DNA from: Bacteroidetes bacterium HGW-Bacteroidetes-8
GTDB taxonomy: Bacteria > Bacteroidota > Bacteroidia > Bacteroidales > UBA932
Direction of reading: 5' to 3'
DNA: 64,000 nucleotides
Assembly: GCA_002840895.1 (NCBI GenBank)
Contig: PHCZ01000001.1
Location: 248,001 to 312,000 of the forward strand
The notes below the pieces were generated by a model. The model was not told where the DNA came from, made no database searches, and was given only the letters and a program-made list of their open reading frames with translations. Positions 18,121 through 26,289 of the stretch are shown piece by piece. Numbering within the stretch: the first letter of the stretch is position 1; every line of letters starts with the position of its first letter. A program made the position numbers and the translations under genes.

Positions 18121-20037
18121 ATGGTGCTTAATATAGTTAATAAAATAGGTGTAGTGGGGATGGTATCACTTCTCACTTTAATGTCGGGAGATCTTTTTGC
18201 ATCTGAGAAAGAGAAGATGGTTGAGGTCAAAGATACAATAAAGGCAGTAAGCCTAAATTCGGTTGTGATATCGGCAAATAAAACCAAGGTAAACAGAAGC
18301 AGCGTTCCTCTCACTATTTCGGTTCTGGAGAGAGAAGATATTGAGGCAGGCGGAAACTCTGCGCTGCTTCCTATTTTATCTCAACAAGTGCCGGGACTCT
18401 TTGTAACTCAAAGAGGTGTTATTGGCTTCGGAGTCTCATCGGGATCTGCAGGTGAGATAAACATAAGGGGTGTGGGACAGGGTAACAAGGTTTTAATGCT
18501 ATTTGACGGTCAACCACAGTGGGCAGGTCTCTTCGGACATTCACTTCCAGACCTCTATGTCTCTTCAGATGTAGAGAGGGTAGAGGTGATTCGTGGGCCG
18601 GGATCTCTTCTTTATGGTTCCAACGCGATGGGAGGAGTTGTAAATATAATAACAAGAAAATTCGAAGGAGAGGGGAGGGAGAGCAGGGCAAGACTCTCTT
18701 ATGGCTCTTACAACACCCAGAAGTATATGGTTAACAACGGTTACAACAAAGGTCGTTTTTCGAGTTTTGTTTCTGTAAACCACGATAGAAGTGATGGACA
18801 CAGAAGTAATTCGAAGTTCAATATTACTAATGGATTTGCAAAAGCCGGATATAAAATAGGGGAGCACTTTAATCTTTCGGGTAATGTAAGCGTTGCAAAA
18901 ATCTACACCGAGAACCCGGGAAGGAAAGATGATCCGGTCACTCAAAACGAGATGGATATTCTGAGAGCATCTGCCTCCATATCTCTGGAGAATACCCATA
19001 AGTATGGTTCAGGTGCTCTTCAGATATTTCTAAGCGCAGGTGACCACGAAATTAATGATGGTTACAAGGTTGGCGAGTTGCCAAAAAGTTATCTATTTAA
19101 TTCACAAGATCATAATTACGGAGTTATGTTCTATGAAAATCTTAGAATCTTTGAGGGAAACTCATTCACACTTGGCTTTGATTACAAGAACTGGGGGGGT
19201 AAGGCCTGGAACTCCTCTATAGAAACCGGAACAAATACAACTCTGGCAAATAGAAATGTTCACGAAACAGCCGGTTATTTTATCGTTCAGCAGGAGTTCT
19301 TCGATATGTTAACAATTAACGGAGGCTTAAGATTTGAATATAGCTCCTCTTTTTTGAGCGAATGGGTACCTCAAATTGGGTTAACTGTTAAGGCATTTAA
19401 GAACAATGTAATTAAAGGTTCAATATCCAAAGGTTACAGGAGTCCCAATATTCGTGAAATGTATATGTTTCCTCCTCAGAATCCAAATCTTATGCCCGAA
19501 AGTATGGTTAACTTTGAACTATCAGTCGGGCAGACTATGTTAAATTCAAACCTGAGTGCAGAGCTCTCCCTGTTTTATATTGATGGGTGGAATATGATAG
19601 AGACAGTTAGAATTAATGGGATACCTAAAAATCTAAACACCGGATACTTTGATAACAGTGGATTTGAAGTGATGGCCAGTTACAGAGTAAAACCAAATCT
19701 AAGGGCAGATATAAATTACAGTTATCTTAATACCAGTAAACCACTTCTTGCAGCTCCCAAGCATAAGCTCTTTCTCTCTATGGACTACTCCCCTGGTCCA
19801 ATTGCGTTAAATTTTAATAGCCAGTATATTGGAGGTCTCTACTTGAATAAGGCTACAAAACTTCAGGAGAACTATCTCCTCTTTAATATAAGAGCCTCAT
19901 ACAGAAGATTAATAAGTACTCTGGATACACGGTTTTTTATAAATGGTGACAATATTACAGGAGTATCATACTCTGTCAATGAGGGGTTTCCGATGCCAGG
20001 AGTGATTATTTCCGCCGGGATTGATATTAATTTTTAG
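18121..20037 (+). CDS. TonB-dependent outer-membrane receptor (BtuB/siderophore type)
   Basis: 638-aa receptor with a hydrophobic leader (VGMVSLLTLMSGDLFA). The plug domain starts near residue 45 (SLNSVVISANKTKVNRSSVPLTISVLE) and contains EINIRGVGQGNKVLMLFDGQPQ, then VERVEVIRGPGSLLYGSNAMGGVVNIITRK, the classical plug end. The barrel follows, with SKGYRSPNIREMYMF and a terminal strand ending in Phe (SAGIDINF). It lacks the carboxypeptidase-like domain of SusC, so it fits uptake of cobalamin, haem or ferric chelates rather than oligosaccharides. It is transcribed alone; nothing next to it reveals the ligand. Confidence 0.9.
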   Translation: MVLNIVNKIGVVGMVSLLTLMSGDLFASEKEKMVEVKDTIKAVSLNSVVISANKTKVNRSSVPLTISVLEREDIEAGGNSALLPILSQQVPGLFVTQRGVIGFGVSSGSAGEINIRGVGQGNKVLMLFDGQPQWAGLFGHSLPDLYVSSDVERVEVIRGPGSLLYGSNAMGGVVNIITRKFEGEGRESRARLSYGSYNTQKYMVNNGYNKGRFSSFVSVNHDRSDGHRSNSKFNITNGFAKAGYKIGEHFNLSGNVSVAKIYTENPGRKDDPVTQNEMDILRASASISLENTHKYGSGALQIFLSAGDHEINDGYKVGELPKSYLFNSQDHNYGVMFYENLRIFEGNSFTLGFDYKNWGGKAWNSSIETGTNTTLANRNVHETAGYFIVQQEFFDMLTINGGLRFEYSSSFLSEWVPQIGLTVKAFKNNVIKGSISKGYRSPNIREMYMFPPQNPNLMPESMVNFELSVGQTMLNSNLSAELSLFYIDGWNMIETVRINGIPKNLNTGYFDNSGFEVMASYRVKPNLRADINYSYLNTSKPLLAAPKHKLFLSMDYSPGPIALNFNSQYIGGLYLNKATKLQENYLLFNIRASYRRLISTLDTRFFINGDNITGVSYSVNEGFPMPGVIISAGIDINF

Positions 20038-20057
20038 AATTTTTAAAAAAAAACTTC

Positions 20058-20065
20058 TAAATTTG
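20058..20065 (+). promoter_or_regulatory. -7 box of the small lipoprotein gene
   Basis: TAAATTTG, 38 nt before the ATG at 20104. Confidence 0.45.
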
Positions 20066-20103
20066 CCGTCGATTTTAATTAACCACAAAACAAACACCTA
20101 AAA

Positions 20104-20280
20104 ATGAAAAAATTTTTCGCACTATTCCTATTGGCAGGATTTGCTCTTACATCTTGTGGCAGCAATGCAGCAAAAACAGAAGAGGTTGTTGAAGTAGCTG
20201 CAGACACTACAAAGGTAGTAACAGACAGCACAGCAGTTGCAGCAACTGACAGTACAAAAGTAGAGACTGTAGTTCAGTAA
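20104..20280 (+). CDS. Small Thr/Val-rich lipoprotein (58 aa)
   Basis: ATG at 20104, TAA at 20278-20280. MKKFFALFLLAGFALTSCG is a lipoprotein signal with lipobox LTSC, followed by ~38 residues of low complexity built from Glu-Val and DTTKV/DSTKV-like repeats with no Trp or Tyr. The mature peptide is probably an unstructured surface or periplasmic tether. It has its own promoter box and a strong terminator 14 nt after its stop, so it is a real monocistronic unit that could be highly expressed. Such entericidin-like small lipoproteins are common in Bacteroidota; function unknown. Confidence 0.75.
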   Translation: MKKFFALFLLAGFALTSCGSNAAKTEEVVEVAADTTKVVTDSTAVAATDSTKVETVVQ

Positions 20281-20293
20281 TCCTTTACTTTCT

Positions 20294-20332
20294 AAAAAAA
20301 AAGGTGTTTCTAATTTGGAACACCTTTTTTTT
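20294..20332. terminator. Bidirectional intrinsic terminator
   Basis: Stem GGTGTTTC / GGAACACC (8 bp with one G-T pair), loop TAATTT, flanked by a run of A on the left and T8 on the right. It serves the lipoprotein gene on the plus strand and guaA on the minus strand. Confidence 0.85.
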
Positions 20333-20368
20333 ATATATCACATTGCAAAGTATGGTAGAAATTTCGGG

Positions 20369-21898
20369 CTACTCCCACTCAATAGTTGCAGGTGGTTTTG
20401 AGGAGATGTCATAGACAACTCTGTTTACACCTTTAACTTTATTTATGATGTCATTAGAGACTTTAGCCAGAAATTCATATGGAAGGTGAACCCAGTCTGC
20501 TGTCATTCCGTCGGTTGATGTCACAGCACGGAGTGCAATTGTGTATTCGTAGGTTCTCTCATCTCCCATAACACCAACGCTTTTTATTGGTAATAAAACT
20601 GTAACAGCTTGCCATACTTCGTTATATAGGTTATGTTCACGAAGCAGGTTGATAAAAATATGGTCAGCCTCTTTAAGAATTGATAACTTCTCCTCTGTTA
20701 CCTCTCCCAAAACCCGGATACCAAGTCCCGGACCAGGAAAAGGGTGTCGTGATATAAGTTCATCCTTAATGCCCAATGCCCTTCCTACACGACGAACCTC
20801 ATCTTTGAACAGCGACCTTAATGGTTCAACTATTTTAAGTTTCATATAGTCCGGTAGACCACCAACATTGTGGTGTGACTTAATTGTTGCAGATGGTCCG
20901 TTTACAGAGACAGACTCAATAACGTCGGGATAAATTGTCCCTTGTGCAAGCCATTTGGCATTCTCTATTTTATGAGACTCACTATCAAAAACATCTATAA
21001 AAACCTTTCCTATTGCCTTCCTTTTAAGTTCAGGATCCGAAACACCTTTAAGGGCATCCATAAAAAGAGCTGAGGCATCTACTCCGGTTACATTCAGTCC
21101 CATATCTTTGTATGAGTGAAGAACACTCTCAAACTCATCTTTACGCAGCAAACCATTATCTACAAAAATACAGTGGAGATGATCTCCTATTGCCCTGTGA
21201 AGTAGGACTGCCGCTACAGTGGAGTCAACTCCTCCGGAAAGACCAAGTACTACCTTCTCATCTGCAACCTTCTCCTTAAGCTCCTTAACTGTGCTCTCAA
21301 TGAAAGAAGCAGGTGTCCAGTCGCCCTTGCATTTACAGACTCCCTTTACAAAATTTTCCAGAATAGCAGCTCCCTGCTCTGTGTGATAAACCTCGGGGTG
21401 AAACTGAAGGGCAAATGTACTTTCTCCATCGATTCTATATGCAGCGTTATCAATGTCAAGGGTTGATGCAACCGGTATAGCACCCTTTGGTAATTTTGCT
21501 ATTGTATCGCCGTGAGACATCCAAACTTGTGAACTTGATGCAACTCCTTTAAAAAGCGGGCAGGAGTTGTCATTTACAGAAAGTATTGCTCTCCCGTACT
21601 CTTTTGCCAGAGAGGTGTTTACCTCACCACCATAATGGTGGGCAAGATATTGCGCTCCGTAACAGATAGCAAGAAGAGGAAATTTCCCTTTTATACCATC
21701 AAGATTTACTGTAGGTGCCAGAGTATCTCTAACCGAAAACGGACTTCCGGAGAGAATAACCCCCTTTACATCCTCTCCGAGTAAAGGAATTTTATTAAAA
21801 GGAACAATTTCGCAATAAACATTTAACTCTCTTAACCTACGCCCTATCAGCTGAGTAAACTGAGAACCAAAGTCTATTATAAGAATTTTTTCTACCAT
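20369..21898 (-). CDS. guaA: GMP synthase (glutamine-hydrolysing)
   Basis: Converts XMP to GMP with ATP and glutamine. The 509-aa protein has an N-terminal class I glutamine amidotransferase domain (nucleophile Cys79 in AICYGAQYL, then [10 protein letters not shown] with the His/Glu pair), a PP-loop ATPase domain ([17 protein letters not shown], about residue 218) and the GuaA C-terminal dimerisation domain ending [17 protein letters not shown], the typical last residues of GuaA. Length is the family norm. Divergent from typA, with its own -7 box 30 nt upstream. Confidence 0.97.
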   Translation of the reverse strand: MVEKILIIDFGSQFTQLIGRRLRELNVYCEIVPFNKIPLLGEDVKGVILSGSPFSVRDTLAPTVNLDGIKGKFPLLAICYGAQYLAHHYGGEVNTSLAKEYGRAILSVNDNSCPLFKGVASSSQVWMSHGDTIAKLPKGAIPVASTLDIDNAAYRIDGESTFALQFHPEVYHTEQGAAILENFVKGVCKCKGDWTPASFIESTVKELKEKVADEKVVLGLSGGVDSTVAAVLLHRAIGDHLHCIFVDNGLLRKDEFESVLHSYKDMGLNVTGVDASALFMDALKGVSDPELKRKAIGKVFIDVFDSESHKIENAKWLAQGTIYPDVIESVSVNGPSATIKSHHNVGGLPDYMKLKIVEPLRSLFKDEVRRVGRALGIKDELISRHPFPGPGLGIRVLGEVTEEKLSILKEADHIFINLLREHNLYNEVWQAVTVLLPIKSVGVMGDERTYEYTIALRAVTSTDGMTADWVHLPYEFLAKVSNDIINKVKGVNRVVYDISSKPPATIEWE

Positions 21899-21927
21899 AA
21901 GAGGATTATTTTCATAAATTTAATCCG

Positions 21928-21953
21928 CAAAAGTAATATTTTTTCTACTTTTG
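21928..21953. promoter_or_regulatory. Divergent promoters of guaA and typA
   Basis: Inverted repeat CAAAAGTA (21928-21935) and TACTTTTG (21946-21953), 10 nt apart: -7 boxes for guaA (minus) and typA (plus). The typA ATG is 13 nt past its box, so its leader must be very short. Confidence 0.6.
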
Positions 21954-21966
21954 CGCCCTAATTATT

Positions 21967-23763
21967 ATGCAGAAAATACGCAATATTGCCATTATCGCTC
22001 ACGTTGACCATGGCAAAACCACATTAGTGGACAGAATGATCCTCCAGGCAATGCTTTTCAGGGATGCCGGAAAAATGGGGGAGTTGATACTAGATAACAA
22101 TGATCTTGAGAGAGAGAGAGGGATAACAATTCTGGCAAAGAATGTGTCTGTTCCTTATAAAGACTACAAGATTAACATCATCGACACCCCTGGTCACGCA
22201 GACTTCGGTGGTGAAGTTGAGAGGGTCTTGAATATGGCAGATGGTGTTCTACTTCTTGTAGATGCCTTTGAAGGAACTATGCCTCAAACCAGGTTTGTAC
22301 TATCCAAAGCGATAGGTATGGGTAAAAAGGCTATAGTTGTTATTAATAAGGTAGATAAACCAAATTGCAGGCCGGATGAGGTAAATGAGCAGGTTTTTGA
22401 CCTGATGTTCTCACTTAACGCAACCGAGGAGCAGCTTGATTTCAAAACAGTTTATGGAAGTGCAAAACAGGGATGGATGTCGCTCGACTGGAGAAAACCT
22501 ACCACAGATATAACAGCTCTGCTGGATACTATCATAGATGCAATTCCGGGATCAGAATTTAACGAGGGTACGCCTCAAATGCTTATCTCTTCACTTGAGT
22601 ACTCTCCATATGTTGGCAGAATAGCCGTCGGGAGGATTCACAGAGGAATTTTAAAACCAAATATGCAGGTCTCTCTTTGCAAACGCGACGGCTCAATTGA
22701 GAAGAGTCGTATAAGAGAGCTGATGGTCTTTGAGGGGTTGGAGAAGGTTAAGGTGCCCGAAGTGAGGAGTGGAGATATCTGCGCCGTTGTCGGAATAGAG
22801 GGGTTTGAGATAGGAGATACCATTGCTGATTTCGAAACTCCGCAGGCGCTTCCAACAATTGCTGTTGACGAACCTACAATGAGTATGTTATTTACCATTA
22901 ATGACTCACCATTCTTTGGACGAGAGGGTAAATTTGTTACTTCCAGACACCTTAAGGAGAGATTGGAGAAGGAGCTGGAGAAAAATCTGGCTCTTAAGGT
23001 TAAGGATGGTCAAACAGCAGATTCATTTGTGGTTAATGGCAGGGGGGTGCTTCACCTTTCTGTTTTGATAGAGACAATGCGTCGCGAAGGATTTGAGATA
23101 CAGGTAGGCCAGCCAAAAGTGCTGGATAAAAATATAAACGGAATTCGTTGCGAACCGGTAGAGCATCTCACAATAGACCTACCGGAAGAGTTGGTAGGAA
23201 GAGCTATTGAGATGGTTACCAGAAGAAAGGGCACTTTGCTTCATATGGAGCACAGGGCAGAGAGGGTACATTTGGATTTTGATATTCCTGCAAGGGGGTT
23301 GATAGGCCTCAGGAGCAATCTGATGACTGCTACTCAGGGTGAGGCTGTTGTCTCACACAGATTCAAAGGCTATGAGCCATTTAAAGGAGAGATAGAGAAG
23401 AGGACTAACGGATCATTAATTGCGATTGAAACAGGTATTGCCATTGCATACTCAATGGATAAGCTTCAGGACAGAGGGCGCTTTTTTATCCACCCCGGAG
23501 AGGAGATTTATGGTGGTCAGGTTGTGGGAGAGAACACAAGAGGGGACGATATTGGAATAAACCTTTGCAAAACAAAGAAATTGACCAATGTGCGTGCCTC
23601 CGGAACAGATGATAAAGTTGTGCTTCCGCCACCTGTTGAGTTCTCTCTGGAGGAGGCTCTGGAGTACATCCAGGAGGATGAGTTGGTAGAGGTTACACCT
23701 AAGTCGATACGTCTGAGGAAGATATATTTGGACGAGAACGAAAGAAAGAGAAGAAAGGGTTAA
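21967..23763 (+). CDS. typA: Ribosome-associated GTPase TypA/BipA
   Basis: Translational GTPase of the EF-G/LepA group, associated with ribosome assembly and stress adaptation. The 598-aa protein shows all G motifs: AHVDHGKTTLVDRM (G1), ERERGITI (G2), DTPGHADFGG (G3), NKVDKPNCRP (G4), GSAKQGW (G5). They are followed by an EF-Tu-like beta barrel, EF-G domains III and V, and the BipA-specific C-terminal domain (RASGTDDKVVLPPPVEFSLEEALEYI). The length and the KLTNVRASGTD motif distinguish it from LepA. First gene of a likely transcript reaching yceD-rpmF-fabH, although yceD has its own -7 box. Confidence 0.96.
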   Translation: MQKIRNIAIIAHVDHGKTTLVDRMILQAMLFRDAGKMGELILDNNDLERERGITILAKNVSVPYKDYKINIIDTPGHADFGGEVERVLNMADGVLLLVDAFEGTMPQTRFVLSKAIGMGKKAIVVINKVDKPNCRPDEVNEQVFDLMFSLNATEEQLDFKTVYGSAKQGWMSLDWRKPTTDITALLDTIIDAIPGSEFNEGTPQMLISSLEYSPYVGRIAVGRIHRGILKPNMQVSLCKRDGSIEKSRIRELMVFEGLEKVKVPEVRSGDICAVVGIEGFEIGDTIADFETPQALPTIAVDEPTMSMLFTINDSPFFGREGKFVTSRHLKERLEKELEKNLALKVKDGQTADSFVVNGRGVLHLSVLIETMRREGFEIQVGQPKVLDKNINGIRCEPVEHLTIDLPEELVGRAIEMVTRRKGTLLHMEHRAERVHLDFDIPARGLIGLRSNLMTATQGEAVVSHRFKGYEPFKGEIEKRTNGSLIAIETGIAIAYSMDKLQDRGRFFIHPGEEIYGGQVVGENTRGDDIGINLCKTKKLTNVRASGTDDKVVLPPPVEFSLEEALEYIQEDELVEVTPKSIRLRKIYLDENERKRRKG

Positions 23764-23791
23764 CAGGGGTTGTTAGTTTGAAAAAATAGAT

Positions 23792-23799
23792 TAACTTTG
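23792..23799 (+). promoter_or_regulatory. -7 box upstream of the YceD-like gene
   Basis: TAACTTTG, 16 nt before the ATG at 23816, with a TTG 19 nt upstream as a partial -33 element. Confidence 0.45.
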
Positions 23800-23815
23800 C
23801 GGGCTCATTTCCTTT

Positions 23816-24337
23816 ATGATTAAAGTAAATAACAGAGACTACATTATCCCGATAAAGGGGATGTCAATTGGTAAACACAGTTTCGATTTTACAATTGATA
23901 ACAGTTTCTTTGAAGAGTACGAAAACAGAGATATTCTCGGTGCAGATTTAAATATCTCACTGGATATTGAGAGAAGTACATTGCTTATTGAGGTAAAGGC
24001 ATTGATTGAAGGAGTGGTAAGAACAGAGTGCGACAGATGTTTGGATGAGTTGGAACAGATGTTGAAGAGTGAGGCAAAACTGATTGTTAAGTTTGTCAAA
24101 ACGGTACAAGAGGAGGACAACGAAGAGGTTTTGACATTAGACCCCAACGAGAGTGAACTTAACCTCAAGCAGTTTCTATACGACTATATTTGTCTGGCAC
24201 TGCCCATTCAAAGAGTACACAACGAGGGAGATTGCAATCCCGAAATGATAAAGAAATTAGGAGCTTACAGCCGAAGCCCTGTTCCGGAAGAGGATTCCGG
24301 ATCTCCTTTCGGGAAGCTCAAAGATTTGTTGAACTAA
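23816..24337 (+). CDS. DUF177/YceD family protein
   Basis: 173-aa acidic protein of the YceD/DUF177 family, linked to 23S rRNA accumulation in other bacteria and almost always encoded before rpmF. Visible signs are the CDRCLDELEQ motif (the family's CxRCL segment, about residue 74), a long acidic middle (VQEEDNEEVLTLDPNESELNLKQFLYDYICLALP) and the closing HNEGDCNPEM. The arrangement yceD-rpmF here is the conserved one. No membrane segments. Confidence 0.87.
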   Translation: MIKVNNRDYIIPIKGMSIGKHSFDFTIDNSFFEEYENRDILGADLNISLDIERSTLLIEVKALIEGVVRTECDRCLDELEQMLKSEAKLIVKFVKTVQEEDNEEVLTLDPNESELNLKQFLYDYICLALPIQRVHNEGDCNPEMIKKLGAYSRSPVPEEDSGSPFGKLKDLLN

Positions 24338-24374
24338 TAGATTGATTGTATTAATATTGTAAACATTATAGACA

Positions 24375-24557
24375 ATGGCACATCCGAAACACAGAATTTC
24401 CAAGCAACGCAGAAACAAACGCAGAACTCACTATAAAGCAGAGCTTCCTACACTCGGAACCTGCTCAAACTGCAGCGCAGCAGTTTTATATCACAGAGTA
24501 TGCCCAGAATGTGGTTACTACAGGGGGCGTCTTATCATTGAAAAAGCAAACGCTTAG
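24375..24557 (+). CDS. rpmF: 50S ribosomal protein L32
   Basis: 60-aa basic ribosomal protein. It starts MAHPKHRISKQRRNKRRTH, typical of L32, and keeps a zinc-ribbon with Cys30-x2-Cys33 and Cys43-x2-Cys46. The ending GYYRGRLIIEKANA is also typical. It lies 37 nt after the YceD gene and 108 nt before fabH; the plsX gene found between rpmF and fabH in many bacteria is absent. Confidence 0.97.
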   Translation: MAHPKHRISKQRRNKRRTHYKAELPTLGTCSNCSAAVLYHRVCPECGYYRGRLIIEKANA

Positions 24558-24665
24558 TTCTGAATTTTACTTCTGGGCGACAAGTCAAGAATATCTCAGA
24601 TATTGATGCATTCGGGGCAAATACTCCGACCTGCAACTGTTTGAAAAATTTAAAGAGAATCACCT

Positions 24666-25670
24666 ATGAATGTTAAGAGTAGAGCTATAATAACTGCAAT
24701 CGAGGGTTATGTTCCGGAATTTATTCTGGATAACGAGATGCTCTCTAAGATGGTAGATACTACCGACGAATGGATAATGTCCAGGATCGGGGTTAAAGAG
24801 AGAAGAATATTAAAAGAGGATGGTCTTGGAACCTCACATCTTGGTGAGATGGCCGTTAAAAAGCTCCTTAAAAAGACAGGCGTAAAACCGGAGGAGATAG
24901 ATATGCTTCTTTGTGCAACAGTATCTCCCGATATGATGTTTCCCGCCACTGCAAATATTATTTGTGATAAGACAGGTATAGCCAATGCCTGGGGTTATGA
25001 TATAAACGCAGGCTGCTCCGGGTTTATCTTCTCTTTCGAAACAGCCGCTGCCTTTATTGAAAGTGGCAGAGCAAAAAAACTGATTCTTGTAACAGGTGAA
25101 AGAATGTCATCTATTACCGATTACACAGACAGAACCACCTGCCCGCTTTTTGGAGATGCAGCAGTTGCTATGCTCATTGAACCTACCCAGCAGGAGGATA
25201 TGGGACTTTTAGACTCAATACTCCACGTAGATGGCGTAGGGAGACACTATCTCTATCAAAAGGCTGGAGGCTCTATGTACCCGGCAACAGAAGAGAGTGT
25301 GAAAAACCGAGAACACTTTGTATATCAGGACGGACAAACGGTATTCAAATATGCTGTAAGCCGTATGGCAGATGTCTCGGTGGAGCTGATGGAGAAAAAC
25401 AATATTACATCAGAAGAAATTGCCTATCTTATTCCTCATCAGGCTAATATGAGAATAATTGAGGCCACAGGCAAGAGAATGGGTTTGCAGAAAGAGAAAA
25501 TTTTGATTAATATTGAAAAATATGGTAATACAGCAGGTACCTCAATACCTTTGGTAATGTGGGATTTTGAGAAGAGATTCAAAAAGGGAGATATTCTCAT
25601 AATGAGTGCCTTCGGAGCGGGATTTACCTGGGGATCTATGTATTACAAATGGGCTTACGACCCAAAATAG
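24666..25670 (+). CDS. fabH: 3-oxoacyl-[acyl-carrier-protein] synthase III
   Basis: Condenses acyl-CoA with malonyl-ACP to start fatty acid synthesis. The 334-aa protein has the FabH catalytic triad: Cys117 in DINAGCSGF, His258 in LIPHQANMRI and Asn288 in EKYGNTAGTS. Also present are the N-terminal TTDEWIMSRIGVKERR motif and the C-terminal LIMSAFGAGFTWGSMYYKW glycine loop. Length and motifs are standard. It ends 6 nt before a tRNA-Arg gene, so the tRNA may be cut from the fabH transcript. Confidence 0.96.
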   Translation: MNVKSRAIITAIEGYVPEFILDNEMLSKMVDTTDEWIMSRIGVKERRILKEDGLGTSHLGEMAVKKLLKKTGVKPEEIDMLLCATVSPDMMFPATANIICDKTGIANAWGYDINAGCSGFIFSFETAAAFIESGRAKKLILVTGERMSSITDYTDRTTCPLFGDAAVAMLIEPTQQEDMGLLDSILHVDGVGRHYLYQKAGGSMYPATEESVKNREHFVYQDGQTVFKYAVSRMADVSVELMEKNNITSEEIAYLIPHQANMRIIEATGKRMGLQKEKILINIEKYGNTAGTSIPLVMWDFEKRFKKGDILIMSAFGAGFTWGSMYYKWAYDPK

Positions 25671-25676
25671 ATTAAT

Positions 25677-25751
25677 GGTCCCATAGTTCAAGGGATAGAA
25701 CGGAAGTTTCCTAAACTTCAGATTCGCGTTCGAGTCGCGGTGGGACTACCA
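25677..25751 (+). tRNA. tRNA-Arg(CCT)
   Basis: Complete cloverleaf: acceptor GGTCCCA/TGGGACT (one G-T pair), D arm with TTCAAGGGATAGAA, anticodon stem GAAGT/ACTTC with loop TTCCTAA (anticodon CCT), T arm CGCG-TTCGAGT-CGCG, discriminator A and encoded CCA at 25749-25751. A CCA end encoded in the DNA contrasts with the tRNA-Val at 39795, which lacks it. Confidence 0.93.
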
Positions 25752-25781
25752 CAAAGGCTGCCTTAAAAGGCAGCCTTTGTG
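25750..25781. terminator. Long perfect hairpin after tRNA-Arg
   Basis: A 15-bp perfect stem (CACAAAGGCTGCCTT and its complement) with a 2-nt minimal loop starts within the CCA end of the tRNA. No T tract follows on either side, so it may be a processing signal or 3'-end stabiliser rather than a classical terminator. Confidence 0.55.
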
Positions 25782-25963
25782 CTTAAACGCCACAATTAAA
25801 ACTCCCGCGCAGAAATTTTGATCTGTTAGTATTTTGTGAAAGTAGCTGTATAACAGGTATATATGATTCTTAATTTGCTAAAATCCAACAACTGCGTTTT
25901 TCAACTATCTCATAATTAGATCTTTTCACAGAACACTGCCAGTAACTCCTTTTTACAAAAGAA

Positions 25964-26237
25964 CTTTCACAGCAGGAACACAATTCTCTCCACGGGCTGT
26001 ATAATAAAAACCTTCGCAACAATAGGGCACACTCAGCCGGAAGTAGTGAGCTTGCGAACGGATGAGGATGGACGTGCCCGATGTGCGAAGGGTTTTTATA
26101 AGCCCGTAACGTGCAAGGAATGTGTTCCTGCTGTGTGAATTTCACAAACGATGAGGATGGACGTGCCCGATGTGCGGAGGGGGGCATAAGACCGCAACGT
26201 TTAAAATATGCTTCCCTGCTGTGAGAATTTCTACAAC
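25964..26237. repeat. Non-coding repeat element: one inverted and two direct copies of a ~67-nt unit
   Basis: Arms 25964-26030 and 26074-26140 are 67-nt imperfect inverted copies around a 43-nt centre. A second direct copy lies at 26163-26228. The direct copies recur with a period of 88-89 nt (26061, 26150, and a truncated third start at 26238) and share a core beginning GATGAGGATGGACGTGCCCG. Each unit can fold; the inverted pair would form a long hairpin (GGGC...CCTTCGCA against TGCGAAGGG...GCCC). An open frame across it on the minus strand (25870-26187) has no recognisable protein features. It resembles a REP/MITE-like or structured-RNA element; no match elsewhere in this window was noticed. 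Confidence 0.7.
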
Positions 26238-26265
26238 GATGAGTGATGCCTGCAAAAAAAACATC

Positions 26266-26273
26266 TATCTTTG
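26266..26273 (+). promoter_or_regulatory. -7 box of the flippase gene
   Basis: TATCTTTG, 16 nt before the TTG start at 26290 and directly after the repeat element. Confidence 0.45.
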
Positions 26274-26289
26274 ATTAAATCTTATCCTG

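Noticed and set aside
20281-20368. Riboswitch upstream of guaA
   Set aside because: guaA runs on the minus strand, so this hairpin lies at its 3' end; it is a terminator with A and T tracts, and no purine-riboswitch pattern was seen at the real guaA 5' end.
25870-26187. 105-codon open frame on the minus strand across the intergenic repeat
   Set aside because: It follows the inverted and direct repeats, has an erratic composition rich in Ser, His, Cys and Arg, and shows no domain or signal; it is better explained by the repeat's base composition.
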